A stretch of DNA of 64,000 nt from an uncultured Duncaniella sp. (GTDB taxonomy: Bacteria > Bacteroidota > Bacteroidia > Bacteroidales > Muribaculaceae): contig CAJTJG010000008.1 of assembly GCA_910576785.1 (NCBI GenBank), forward strand, positions 62,001 to 126,000. The letters are read 5' to 3'. The position numbers and the translations under genes are program-made. Position 1 is the stretch's first letter. Every line of letters begins with the position of its first letter. The notes under the pieces were generated by a model, which was given only the letters and a program-made list of their open reading frames with translations, did not search any database and was not told the origin of the DNA. Shown piece after piece: positions 34,207-40,998 of this stretch.

Positions 34207-34851
34207 ATGACTATCGCCAAAGGCAATACCAGTTGTCAATCAGAAAGAGATCTAGTGCTTAAAGGGTTCTCTGAACAATTGCAAATATTAGAAGATTCTC
34301 AAATTGAGCAAGAGAATGAGTTCAAGGCTCATCTATATGACATCATCTCAGATTATTCAATATCTGAGGATGAGAAATCTTCGTTAAAACACACATGGTC
34401 AAATGAACTCCAAAAACTAGAAGAACGCCATATCAGAATCAGATGCTCCGTCTTTATTGGCCTGTATTCATTTTGGGAAGTCTCTTTGATGGAAATTGTT
34501 AGTTCATGCATCCCTAACTACATAGAAGAACTAAAAATCATCTCGAATAAGACTGGAAATTTTGGAGCTAGAGACTATACTAAATTGATATATGGAGCCA
34601 ATGTGCCCAAATCTATAGATTTAATCAACTACAACATCTGTGAATTGCGTAACTATATGGTACATGGCTCCATGAATGAATCACGCGAATCACTGATTGA
34701 TGAATTAAGGCGATCGCATCCTGAATTTTGCATCGTGAGCCAATGTAAAGACTCCTATATATATAAATATAGTGGACTCAAGGTGCTATTAGGACTGTTA
34801 TCTAAAGAATTAGAAGCAACTGAAACCCAAATAGACAAAATTAAAAAATAA
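34207..34851 (+). CDS. HEPN-motif protein, candidate ribonuclease
   Basis: A 214-aa soluble protein, mostly helical, with a charged coiled-coil-like N-terminal third and no signal peptide. The segment CELRNYMVHGS contains R148 and H153 in the RxxxxH arrangement (with N at R+1) that marks HEPN domains, the nuclease centre of many toxins and defence proteins. FIGLYSFWEVSLMEIVSS, about 55 residues earlier, would be the first HEPN helix pair. It resembles the RiboL-PSP or MAE_28990-type HEPN groups more than Cas or RloC proteins; that placement is by eye. Base composition is much more AT-rich than neighbouring genes, suggesting recent acquisition. A structured, promoter-bearing RNA candidate precedes it, and the LRR gene starts 9 bp after its stop. 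Confidence 0.65.
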   Translation: MTIAKGNTSCQSERDLVLKGFSEQLQILEDSQIEQENEFKAHLYDIISDYSISEDEKSSLKHTWSNELQKLEERHIRIRCSVFIGLYSFWEVSLMEIVSSCIPNYIEELKIISNKTGNFGARDYTKLIYGANVPKSIDLINYNICELRNYMVHGSMNESRESLIDELRRSHPEFCIVSQCKDSYIYKYSGLKVLLGLLSKELEATETQIDKIKK

Positions 34852-34860
34852 TAACATTAA

Positions 34861-37110
34861 ATGATACAATTACTTACACCTCTGACTTGCATCAGAAAGA
34901 TGATGTTGAATCTTCATCTCTCCCGCTACAATAGTTTCTTCAAGAAGCATTCTTTGGCATGGATAATAGTGGTTTTTTTCTCTATGTATTCATATGCAGA
35001 ATTTATGGAAATTCAATTAGGAAAGTATGATTTGCTTTCAAAAAAGGTTACCTCAGAAATTGAAAATGTGGATAGCCTAAAAATATCAGGCCATATTCAT
35101 TCTGAAGATATTTCTTTCATCCAAAACAATCTAAGTCATACAGAAACAAAGAAAGCAAAACTTAGTTACTTGGATCTTTCAAAAGTAGATGCATATGTGT
35201 CCAATGGCGGCATAATGAATTGGCATACTACTACATATTTGCCATCTGCTTTTGGGAATGACCTAACGGTTTCAGTCTTGAAACTGCCAAAATTACATAT
35301 TTCTTATGGATCATTTAACAACAATCCGTATCTTACCTCTTTAGAACTTGCTCCTGATACTGAAATTGAGGAGTCATGCTTTTGTAATTGCGACTCTCTT
35401 GAAAGTATTTATATCCCTAAAGGTTGTGTTATCACTAATTCAATTAGTGATGTAGCAAATACATGTTTTTTGGGGAAACGTTTTAAAGTCTTCGAAGTAA
35501 GCCCTGATAATAATTTTTATAAAAGTGAGGAAGGATTGTTATTAGACAACGAAGGTAAAACACTTATAGCTGTTCCAATGGGCTTAAAGAAAGTAAAAGT
35601 TCCAGACATTGTTGAAATAATTAGCAAGAATGCATTTGGCTCAGAAAAGACCAATCAAAATATTGAAACAATTCAGTTTGGGAAAAATCTTATGACTATT
35701 GAAGATTGTCCGTTCAATAATAAACCAAGATTGGCAAGAATTATAATACAATCAGCATTGGTAGGAGATATACCGAAATGCCAAAGTTCGCACTTTTATA
35801 GCGGATATTTCTTTGATAGAGGTGAATTGTATGTCCCGATAGGTACACGTCGGTATTTTGAAAACACTACAGGGTGGAGTAAAATACCAAAAATCATAGA
35901 ATATTCATCTGAAGAACTCAGGCAGATTTATGAGGACGAGGCCTATGATGAGACATATGGATACGACTATGATTTCAAGGTTGATGGAATATATTATAAG
36001 ATAACCTCATTTGAAGATGGCACGGTAGGAGTTGTCAATGGCAATATCTCTTATACCGGTTCAGTAGATATTCCTGAAAAAGTCATGTATAGAAATAATA
36101 CACTAACTGTAACATCCATCATTTCCATGAATGGAAATATCGCGGAGCTTACTATTCCTAATTCTATAGAATCAATACAAGATTTGTCTGGTAATGAATT
36201 TGAAACTATACGTCTGCCTAAGGAATTAAAAGAATTCGGATATGGCGTGTTCAGCAATTGTAAATTTTTAAAAACTATTGACATCCCTGACGATATAAGT
36301 GAAATACCAGAATGCGCTTTTAAGAACTGCAGTAGTTTGGAGACTGTAAATTGGAGACCGCAAAAATATGCTCAAATCTCACCAGAAGCTTTTTTTGAGT
36401 GTGTCTCATTAAACTCGTTTACTTTCACAGACAACATACATTATACAGGAACTATAGACACTTCACATGGTTCTACCTCATCATTTTATAATTGTCCTTT
36501 AGATTCATTGATATTTGAGGATGATTGTAGTATTACGTTAGGATATACATCTGATGGGGTGAAATATAGTCCATTATATTGTGAATTTGAAGGGAATAAG
36601 GTGAGGAAGATTTATTTAGGTCATTTATATTGGTGTAAATCGGGACCCTCTTTTCCTAAATTAGAGGAGTTAATAATAGGAGATAAAATAGAAAGGGTTA
36701 TTTATGATATGTCCAATTACGGATACCGTTATCCCTCGTTAAATGGATTAAAAAATCTAACAATTGGTAGTCGGTGTTCCAAAATTGAACCTTTTTCATC
36801 CCAAAATATATGGGTTAGGAATCCAATCCCCCCAAATATAAATGGGTCTTTGAGCAACGATGTGTATCTGAATTCTAAGTTATATGTTCCCATAGGATCA
36901 ATCGATGCATATCAAAACGCTCCAATTTGGAAAAACTTCTGGAATATAGAAGAATTTGATTGCGGCAATTCATCATTCAATCAAGTAACGGTTGTAAATA
37001 AGTGCCCTGTTGGAATATACGACTTGAATGGTACGAAACATGAAATGTTGATTAATGGATTAAATATCATACATTACTCAGACGGAACCGTAGAAAAAAT
37101 TTTCAAATAG
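34861..37110 (+). CDS. BspA-like leucine-rich-repeat (LRR_5) secreted protein
   Basis: A frame of 749 aa. The likely start may be one of the Met codons at 34900 or 34903, which bring the hydrophobic signal (AWIIVVFFSMYSYA) closer to the N-terminus. The body holds many LRR_5 (BspA/Treponema type) repeats: SLESIYIPKG, ETIRLPKELKEFGYGVFSNC, LKTIDIPDDISEIPECAFKNC, SLETVNW. Two halves are separated near residues 355-400 by a segment with the motif FKVDGIYYKIT, common in this family. The C-terminus has GIYDLNGTKHEML, like the terminal sorting-type motif of Bacteroidales LRR proteins. Such proteins are surface or secreted adhesion/recognition proteins. The gene is AT-rich like the HEPN gene, and a 15-bp perfect terminator follows. 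Confidence 0.85.
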   Translation: MIQLLTPLTCIRKMMLNLHLSRYNSFFKKHSLAWIIVVFFSMYSYAEFMEIQLGKYDLLSKKVTSEIENVDSLKISGHIHSEDISFIQNNLSHTETKKAKLSYLDLSKVDAYVSNGGIMNWHTTTYLPSAFGNDLTVSVLKLPKLHISYGSFNNNPYLTSLELAPDTEIEESCFCNCDSLESIYIPKGCVITNSISDVANTCFLGKRFKVFEVSPDNNFYKSEEGLLLDNEGKTLIAVPMGLKKVKVPDIVEIISKNAFGSEKTNQNIETIQFGKNLMTIEDCPFNNKPRLARIIIQSALVGDIPKCQSSHFYSGYFFDRGELYVPIGTRRYFENTTGWSKIPKIIEYSSEELRQIYEDEAYDETYGYDYDFKVDGIYYKITSFEDGTVGVVNGNISYTGSVDIPEKVMYRNNTLTVTSIISMNGNIAELTIPNSIESIQDLSGNEFETIRLPKELKEFGYGVFSNCKFLKTIDIPDDISEIPECAFKNCSSLETVNWRPQKYAQISPEAFFECVSLNSFTFTDNIHYTGTIDTSHGSTSSFYNCPLDSLIFEDDCSITLGYTSDGVKYSPLYCEFEGNKVRKIYLGHLYWCKSGPSFPKLEELIIGDKIERVIYDMSNYGYRYPSLNGLKNLTIGSRCSKIEPFSSQNIWVRNPIPPNINGSLSNDVYLNSKLYVPIGSIDAYQNAPIWKNFWNIEEFDCGNSSFNQVTVVNKCPVGIYDLNGTKHEMLINGLNIIHYSDGTVEKIFK

Positions 37111-37128
37111 TCTAAGTATAAAAAAGGG

Positions 37129-37167
37129 TTGGTTTAACTCGGGAAGTATATACCCGAGTTAAACCAA
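37129..37167. terminator. Intrinsic terminator after the LRR gene
   Basis: TTGGTTTAACTCGGG (37129-37143) and its exact complement (37153-37167) form a 15-bp perfect stem with a 9-nt loop. It is flanked by an A-run on the left and an AT-rich tail on the right, 18 bp past the stop. Confidence 0.75.
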
Positions 37168-37413
37168 ACTTATATATAAGACCACCGAAAAGAAATACTG
37201 CTACCGAGAAAAGGGCTGGTGAGAAGAAATACGCCGTTGAGCGTTGTTGCGATAGCTTGTGCTGACGATGCAGATGTTGGTCGATAAGGTGGTCAGAGGG
37301 AGAGAAAGGCTATGTCTCCGCTTCAAGTGTGTTAAAGAAAGTTAATAAATCAAATTCGGTTTATTCAGTTGGATTTGTGGCGGTTCAGTGGAGTTGAATC
37401 GCTGATCCCCAAT
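37168..37413. other. Intergenic stretch without recognised gene
   Basis: Between the LRR terminator and the long palindrome I see no convincing ORF, promoter or RNA gene. The base composition returns here to that of the core genome. Confidence 0.4.
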
Positions 37414-37602
37414 AGCGGTGGGGTGGACACACCCGCCGTCCCTTGATAATTAAGGATTTGTGGACCCGCATGCACGGGTCACCGATGGGGTACAGACCTC
37501 ACAGCTTCACGGTGTACATACACTCCACCACCCGTGACCCGCGCATGTGGGTCCAAAGCAACGACACTCTCATATGCCGGCGGGTGTGTCCACCCCGCCG
37601 CT
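37414..37602. repeat. 189-nt imperfect palindrome, candidate structured RNA
   Basis: Outer arms 37414-37438 and 37578-37602 pair over 25 bp with one G-U (19 bp perfect: 37420-37438 with 37578-37596). After symmetric 22-nt internal loops, inner arms 37461-37482 and 37534-37555 pair over 22 bp with one G-U and one mismatch. The apex has GTACA/TGTAC. Each inner arm is also self-complementary (GACCCG with CGGGTC), so cruciform-like alternatives exist. A small GC hairpin (37613-37630) and an intrinsic terminator (37712-37760) follow. No protein frame runs through it. Confidence 0.7.
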
Positions 37603-37711
37603 ACTATCGGGACACCCGCTCTTGCGGGTGCGTTGTTTGACCGTTGAGAAAGGAGTCCGGATACAAGCGTGTCTGAGTATCCTTTCGGAAGTTGTGGTTC
37701 TGTTACTTATT

Positions 37712-37760
37712 GGATCAGCGGACATCTCACCAACCGCTCCTGTCCGCTGATCCATTTTTT
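37712..37760 (+). terminator. Intrinsic terminator downstream of the long palindrome
   Basis: GGATCAGCGGACA (37712-37724) and its exact complement (37741-37753) form a 13-bp stem with a 16-nt loop, then a T6 tract. No protein gene precedes it on the + strand for 600 bp, which implies that the palindrome region is transcribed rightward. Confidence 0.75.
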
Positions 37761-37798
37761 CTATACGCCGCTTTAACACTTGGTGTGAGTGTAGAAAA

Positions 37799-37837
37799 AA
37801 AGAAAGAGCTAAATCTTGATGATTTAGCTCTTTCTTT
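37799..37837. terminator. Terminator of tRNA-Gln (bidirectional)
   Basis: AAAGAAAGAGCTAAATC (37799-37815) and its exact complement (37821-37837) form a 17-bp stem with a 5-nt loop. On the minus strand it lies 3 bp past the tRNA 3' end and leads into a T-rich run. Confidence 0.85.
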
Positions 37838-37840
37838 GTG

Positions 37841-37911
37841 TTGCCTTGGAAGGATTCGAACCCTCACAGGCGGAACCAGAATCCGACGTGCTACCATTAC
37901 ACCACAAGGCA
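37841..37911 (-). tRNA. tRNA-Gln (anticodon CTG)
   Basis: A 71-nt cloverleaf on the reverse strand. The acceptor stem TGCCTTG/CAAGGCA is perfect with discriminator A. The D-arm is GTG...CAC with loop TAATGGTAG, and the anticodon loop TTCTGGT gives CTG (genome positions 37877-37879 in complement). The T-arm has GAGGG-TTCGAAT-CCTTC. The first anticodon-stem pair (27-43) is a T-C mismatch. No CCA is encoded. It has its own promoter and terminator and is transcribed alone. The AT-rich HEPN/LRR segment lies on its 3' side, the side used by tRNA-targeted integration. Confidence 0.93.
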
Positions 37912-37971
37912 ATATTTTGTTGTCTTCAACTACTTACCGAGCTTTTTGCGGGGTGTTTCGTTTTGACAGTG

Positions 37972-38002
37972 CAAAGGTAGGCATAGTTATTGAATTGTGC
38001 AA
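37972..38002 (-). promoter_or_regulatory. Promoter of tRNA-Gln
   Basis: The reverse strand has TTG (38000-38002) and TACCTTTG (37972-37979) separated by 20 bp, the standard Bacteroidetes layout, about 60 bp before the tRNA 5' end. Confidence 0.7.
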
Positions 38003-38271
38003 GTTTTTTTGAGTTTTTTTATGCTTCGCACCGCAAATTTTTGTTTTGCGAGGTTGCTGCCATGATATGTATGGTGGAGGAGAGACTTAAAACGGCTGAT
38101 AGCAAAGGATGTATAGTCTATCACAGCTGTGTACAAAAAATACGCTATATTAGCCGGGTATCAGATATCATCGGCAAACATAGCGTATTTTTTGTATCTT
38201 GCTGTTAATTGTGATACAGCTATAGAAGTTTCCCCGTGGCCGTATGGGTAGGAAGATGGGGTAGGGGAGCG
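38003..38271. other. Intergenic stretch between the tRNA promoter and prfB
   Basis: Apart from the hairpin at 38132-38196, I see no gene or clear signal here. Confidence 0.5.
38132..38196 (-). terminator. Terminator of prfB, related in sequence to the hairpin at 7305
   Basis: Arms 38132-38148 and 38180-38196 are perfectly complementary over 17 bp (outer TACAAAAAATACGCTAT), with a second short AGCCG/CGGC pairing inside. The outer A/T run gives a U-tract on the prfB strand. The core CGCTATATTAGCCGG differs by one base from CGCTATTTTAGCCGG in the 7305-7360 hairpin. Confidence 0.8.
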
Positions 38272-39387
38272 TCACTGCTCTGTGGCGGCAAACTCCATGA
38301 GGTATGCCTTGATGAAGGGATCGAGGTCGCCGTCCATCACACCGCCTACGTCAGATGTCTGATGGTTGGTGCGGTGGTCTTTAACTCGGCGGTCGTCAAA
38401 CACATAGCTTCGTATCTGCGATCCCCATTCGATCTTCATCTTTCCGGCTTCGATCTTGGCCTGTTCCTGGAGGCGGAACTGGAGTTCCTTGTCGTAGAGT
38501 ATGGATCGGAGCTGACGCAAGGCGTTCTCTTTGTTCTTGGGCTGATCGCGTGTTTCGGTGTTTTCGATGAGGATCTCTTCCTGTTCGCCGGTATGGGGGT
38601 CAGTGAACTGATAGCGGAGACGTACACCTGATTCCACCTTGTTGACGTTCTGGCCTCCTGCGCCTCCAGAGCGGAATGTATCCCATGAGAGGAGCGCGGG
38701 ATCAACCTTGACTTCGATGGTGTCGTCCACGAGTGGGGTGACGAATACTGACGCGAACGATGTCATGCGTTTGCCCTGTGCGTTATATGGAGATACGCGC
38801 ACGAGGCGGTGCACACCGTTCTCGCTTTTGAGATATCCGTAGGCAAAGTCACCTTCAATATTGATGGTGCAGGATTTGATGCCGGCCTCGTCGCCTTCGA
38901 GGAGGTTGGCGATGGAAGTCTTGTAGTGATGGTCCTCACACCAGCGCAGGTACATGCGCATGAGCATCTGCGCCCAGTCCTGGCTCTCGGTGCCGCCGGC
39001 TCCGGAGTTGATCTTGAGCACAACGCCAAGTTTGTCTTCCTCGCGGCGCAACATGTTGCGGAGTTCGAGGTTCTCTATCTTGGCGATGGTGTCGGCATAG
39101 ATTGTGTCGAGTTCCTGCTCTTCGACGAGTCCTTCCTTGAGAAAGTCCCAAGCGATACGGAGTTCCCCGATGGCTTTGTCTACTTCTTCATAGCCATTGA
39201 TCCAGGCCTGTAGGTCCTTGATCTTTTTCATCTGGGCCTGTGCTTCCTTGGGGTGTTCCCAAAAGTCGGGGACGTGGGTGCGGAGCTCTTCCTCCTCTAC
39301 CTGGATTTTCTTGCCGTCAATGTCGAGGTATCTTTTGAGCGCGTCCTTGCGGTCACCGGCTTCCTTGAGTTGTTCCTGTGTGATCAT
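38272..39387 (-). CDS. prfB: Peptide chain release factor 2 (RF2)
   Basis: RF2 recognises UGA and UAA stop codons and releases the nascent peptide. The start is ATG at 39387 (MITQEQLKEAGDRKD), giving 371 aa; the frame also continues upstream only to a TTG. The catalytic loop GGAGGQNVNKVESGVR near residue 240 is intact. The codon-recognition tripeptide reads SPY (in LVRVSPYNAQGKR) where E. coli RF2 has SPF, followed by the expected MTSFASV. The N-terminal RYLD segment is encoded as an uninterrupted frame (CTC GAC at 39322-39327), so the programmed +1 frameshift and UGA found in many prfB genes are absent. A terminator lies downstream and the tig terminator upstream, so it is a single-gene unit. 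Confidence 0.96.
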   Translation of the reverse strand: MITQEQLKEAGDRKDALKRYLDIDGKKIQVEEEELRTHVPDFWEHPKEAQAQMKKIKDLQAWINGYEEVDKAIGELRIAWDFLKEGLVEEQELDTIYADTIAKIENLELRNMLRREEDKLGVVLKINSGAGGTESQDWAQMLMRMYLRWCEDHHYKTSIANLLEGDEAGIKSCTINIEGDFAYGYLKSENGVHRLVRVSPYNAQGKRMTSFASVFVTPLVDDTIEVKVDPALLSWDTFRSGGAGGQNVNKVESGVRLRYQFTDPHTGEQEEILIENTETRDQPKNKENALRQLRSILYDKELQFRLQEQAKIEAGKMKIEWGSQIRSYVFDDRRVKDHRTNHQTSDVGGVMDGDLDPFIKAYLMEFAATEQ

Positions 39388-39405
39388 TTCTGTGTGGGGA
39401 GATGT

Positions 39406-39470
39406 GTATAAAAAAACTGACAAAAGGATGGGCGCGGATTCATGTGTCGATGCGCCCTGTCCTTTTGTCA
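39406..39470 (-). terminator. Terminator of tig
   Basis: TGACAAAAGGA (39418-39428) pairs with 39460-39470 over 11 bp, and GGGCGC with GCGCCC inside. On the reverse strand the stem is followed by G and seven T residues. It lies between the tig stop and the prfB start. Confidence 0.85.
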
Positions 39471-39486
39471 GGTATGGTTAGTGTAG

Positions 39487-40827
39487 TCAGAGTTCCTGGG
39501 CGATCTTCTTGAAGTCGTCGAGGCTTACTGTCTGCTTGTCGAGGGTCACGGCCTTCTCGATTGCGTCATAGAGCTTGGCTGAGAGCACCTGCTGTGCGAT
39601 CTGGTTGCGCACCTCGGCTTTCTGGAGCTGTTCCTTGGCGTAGCGGGTGATGATCTCGTCGTCGATGCCGGCCATGCCGTACTGTGCGAACTGACGGGCG
39701 GTGAGATGCTTGGCTGTGTTGAGGATCTCCTCGTCGGTCACCTTGATATCGAGTGCGGTGAGGAGGTTTGTCTCGATGATCTCGTGCTTGATACCCTTCT
39801 CCTGGGCAGCGAATGCCTCGTCGGCGTTTTCAGCGTCGGCAAAGAAGAGTTTCTTGATGGTCTCGGTGGGGAGGGTCATGTCGCCATACTTCTCCATCAT
39901 GGCCTTGTCGAAGGTGTTGCGGAAAAGGATGTGGGTGTTCTGGGCGAGCTCACCGGCGATGAGGTCCTTGACAGCAGCGCGGTATTCCTCCTCATTGTGC
40001 ACCTTGTCCTCGCCGAACACGGTGTTGTAGTACTCCTCGCCGAGCTCGGCAGGTATGTTGACGATGATTTCGGAGATGTTCATCTCGAAGTCGCCCTTTA
40101 CATCGGCTGCGATGGCCTTGTCGATGTTGAGCATGGATGCTATCTCGGCAGCATCGCCGCCGGCAGCCTTCCAGGGGTTGAACACCACCTTGTCACCGGG
40201 CTTCTTGCCGTTGAACTTAGCTGTCTCCTCCTTGTCCTTGAAGTAGAGGGGGAATACGATGCCGTTGGTCACCTGGATGGCGCCCTCGTTGGTGTTGACG
40301 GTGCCGTCCTCGTTGAGCTGCATGATGGAGCCCTTCACAACGCCGTCCTCGGTCATCTCCTCGCCGGGCTTCTGGGTGCCGAAGCGCTTGCGCATGTTCT
40401 TGTCCTGCTCGTCGATCATCTCCTCGGTTACCTCGATCTCGTAGTAGGGATAGTGATCGTCGGCCGAAGGTTTGATGTCGAGCTGCGGGATGAGTGCGAG
40501 GTCGTATTTGAACTCCTGGTCGCCCTCCTCGAAGGCTTCCTTTACCTCTACGGGCATGGGGTGGCCCATGACGCGGAGATTATTCTCGTCGATGTAGCCT
40601 ACAACGGCACGGTATACGGTGTCGTTGATGACATCGCTTGTGAGCTGCTTGCCGAAGCGGCGCTTGAGCTCGGCGAAGGGTACGTGACCTTTGCGGAAAC
40701 CGGGAATGGTGTGTGTGCGGCCTATTTCCTTGAGCTTTTTGGTGACGTCATCTTTATAGTCGTTCTCGGTGAGGGCGACGGTGAGGCGAAGTTCTACGGG
40801 AGAGAGTTCTTCTTTTGTGATATTCAT
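39487..40827 (-). CDS. tig: Trigger factor, ribosome-associated chaperone
   Basis: A 446-aa trigger factor that binds the ribosome exit tunnel at L23 and holds nascent chains. The N-terminal domain contains the ribosome-binding signature GFRKGHVP (about residues 44-51). The middle PPIase-like domain (about 155-250) is divergent, as usual in Bacteroidetes, with GIVFPLYFKDKEE. The long helical C-terminal arms run from about 255 (with ETNLLTALDIKVTDEEI and QVLSAKLYDAIEKAV). The ATG at 40827 fits the family start. The transcript would begin near 40952 and carry a strong hairpin at its 5' end. Confidence 0.95.
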   Translation of the reverse strand: MNITKEELSPVELRLTVALTENDYKDDVTKKLKEIGRTHTIPGFRKGHVPFAELKRRFGKQLTSDVINDTVYRAVVGYIDENNLRVMGHPMPVEVKEAFEEGDQEFKYDLALIPQLDIKPSADDHYPYYEIEVTEEMIDEQDKNMRKRFGTQKPGEEMTEDGVVKGSIMQLNEDGTVNTNEGAIQVTNGIVFPLYFKDKEETAKFNGKKPGDKVVFNPWKAAGGDAAEIASMLNIDKAIAADVKGDFEMNISEIIVNIPAELGEEYYNTVFGEDKVHNEEEYRAAVKDLIAGELAQNTHILFRNTFDKAMMEKYGDMTLPTETIKKLFFADAENADEAFAAQEKGIKHEIIETNLLTALDIKVTDEEILNTAKHLTARQFAQYGMAGIDDEIITRYAKEQLQKAEVRNQIAQQVLSAKLYDAIEKAVTLDKQTVSLDDFKKIAQEL

Positions 40828-40900
40828 TTTGTATACGTGATTGTGTTAATTTGTTTCGTTTTCTTTAACTGTGGCCTGCGCCGTATATCTGCCGGCGAAA

Positions 40901-40960
40901 AAAATCAGGCGCGTTGACCGGAATCCGGCCCCTGCGGGGGCATTTTTCCAATCAACGCGC
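40901..40960 (-). terminator. Terminator of the GH28-GH105 gene, lying in the tig leader
   Basis: GCGCGTTGA (40909-40917) pairs with TCAACGCGC (40952-40960), with an inner GCCCC/GGGGC stem. On the reverse strand the stem is followed by CTGATTTTTTT. It ends transcripts from the upstream GH28 gene. It also sits directly at the predicted start of the tig transcript. Confidence 0.75.
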
Positions 40961-40990
40961 AAAATTAACGATTTTTCCGCAATTTAGCAA
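40960..40990 (-). promoter_or_regulatory. Candidate tig promoter
   Basis: The reverse strand has TTG (40988-40990) and TAATTTTG (40960-40967) separated by 20 bp. The box overlaps the first base of the terminator-like hairpin. Confidence 0.6.
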
Positions 40991-40998
40991 GAATGAGC

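Noticed and set aside
34207..34851. Cas13 or Cas6-like effector
   Set aside because: The protein is only 214 aa with one RxxxxH motif, while Cas13 has two in about 1000 aa, and there is no repeat array nearby.
37443..38012. Several short frames around the long palindrome and tRNA
   Set aside because: They run through hairpins, terminators and the tRNA gene and have no promoter or family resemblance.
39706..40917. Open frame of 403 codons opposite tig
   Set aside because: It is a shadow of the strongly biased codon use of tig. Its translation is a Val/Leu/His-rich low-complexity sequence with no domain and no promoter, while tig has clear family motifs.
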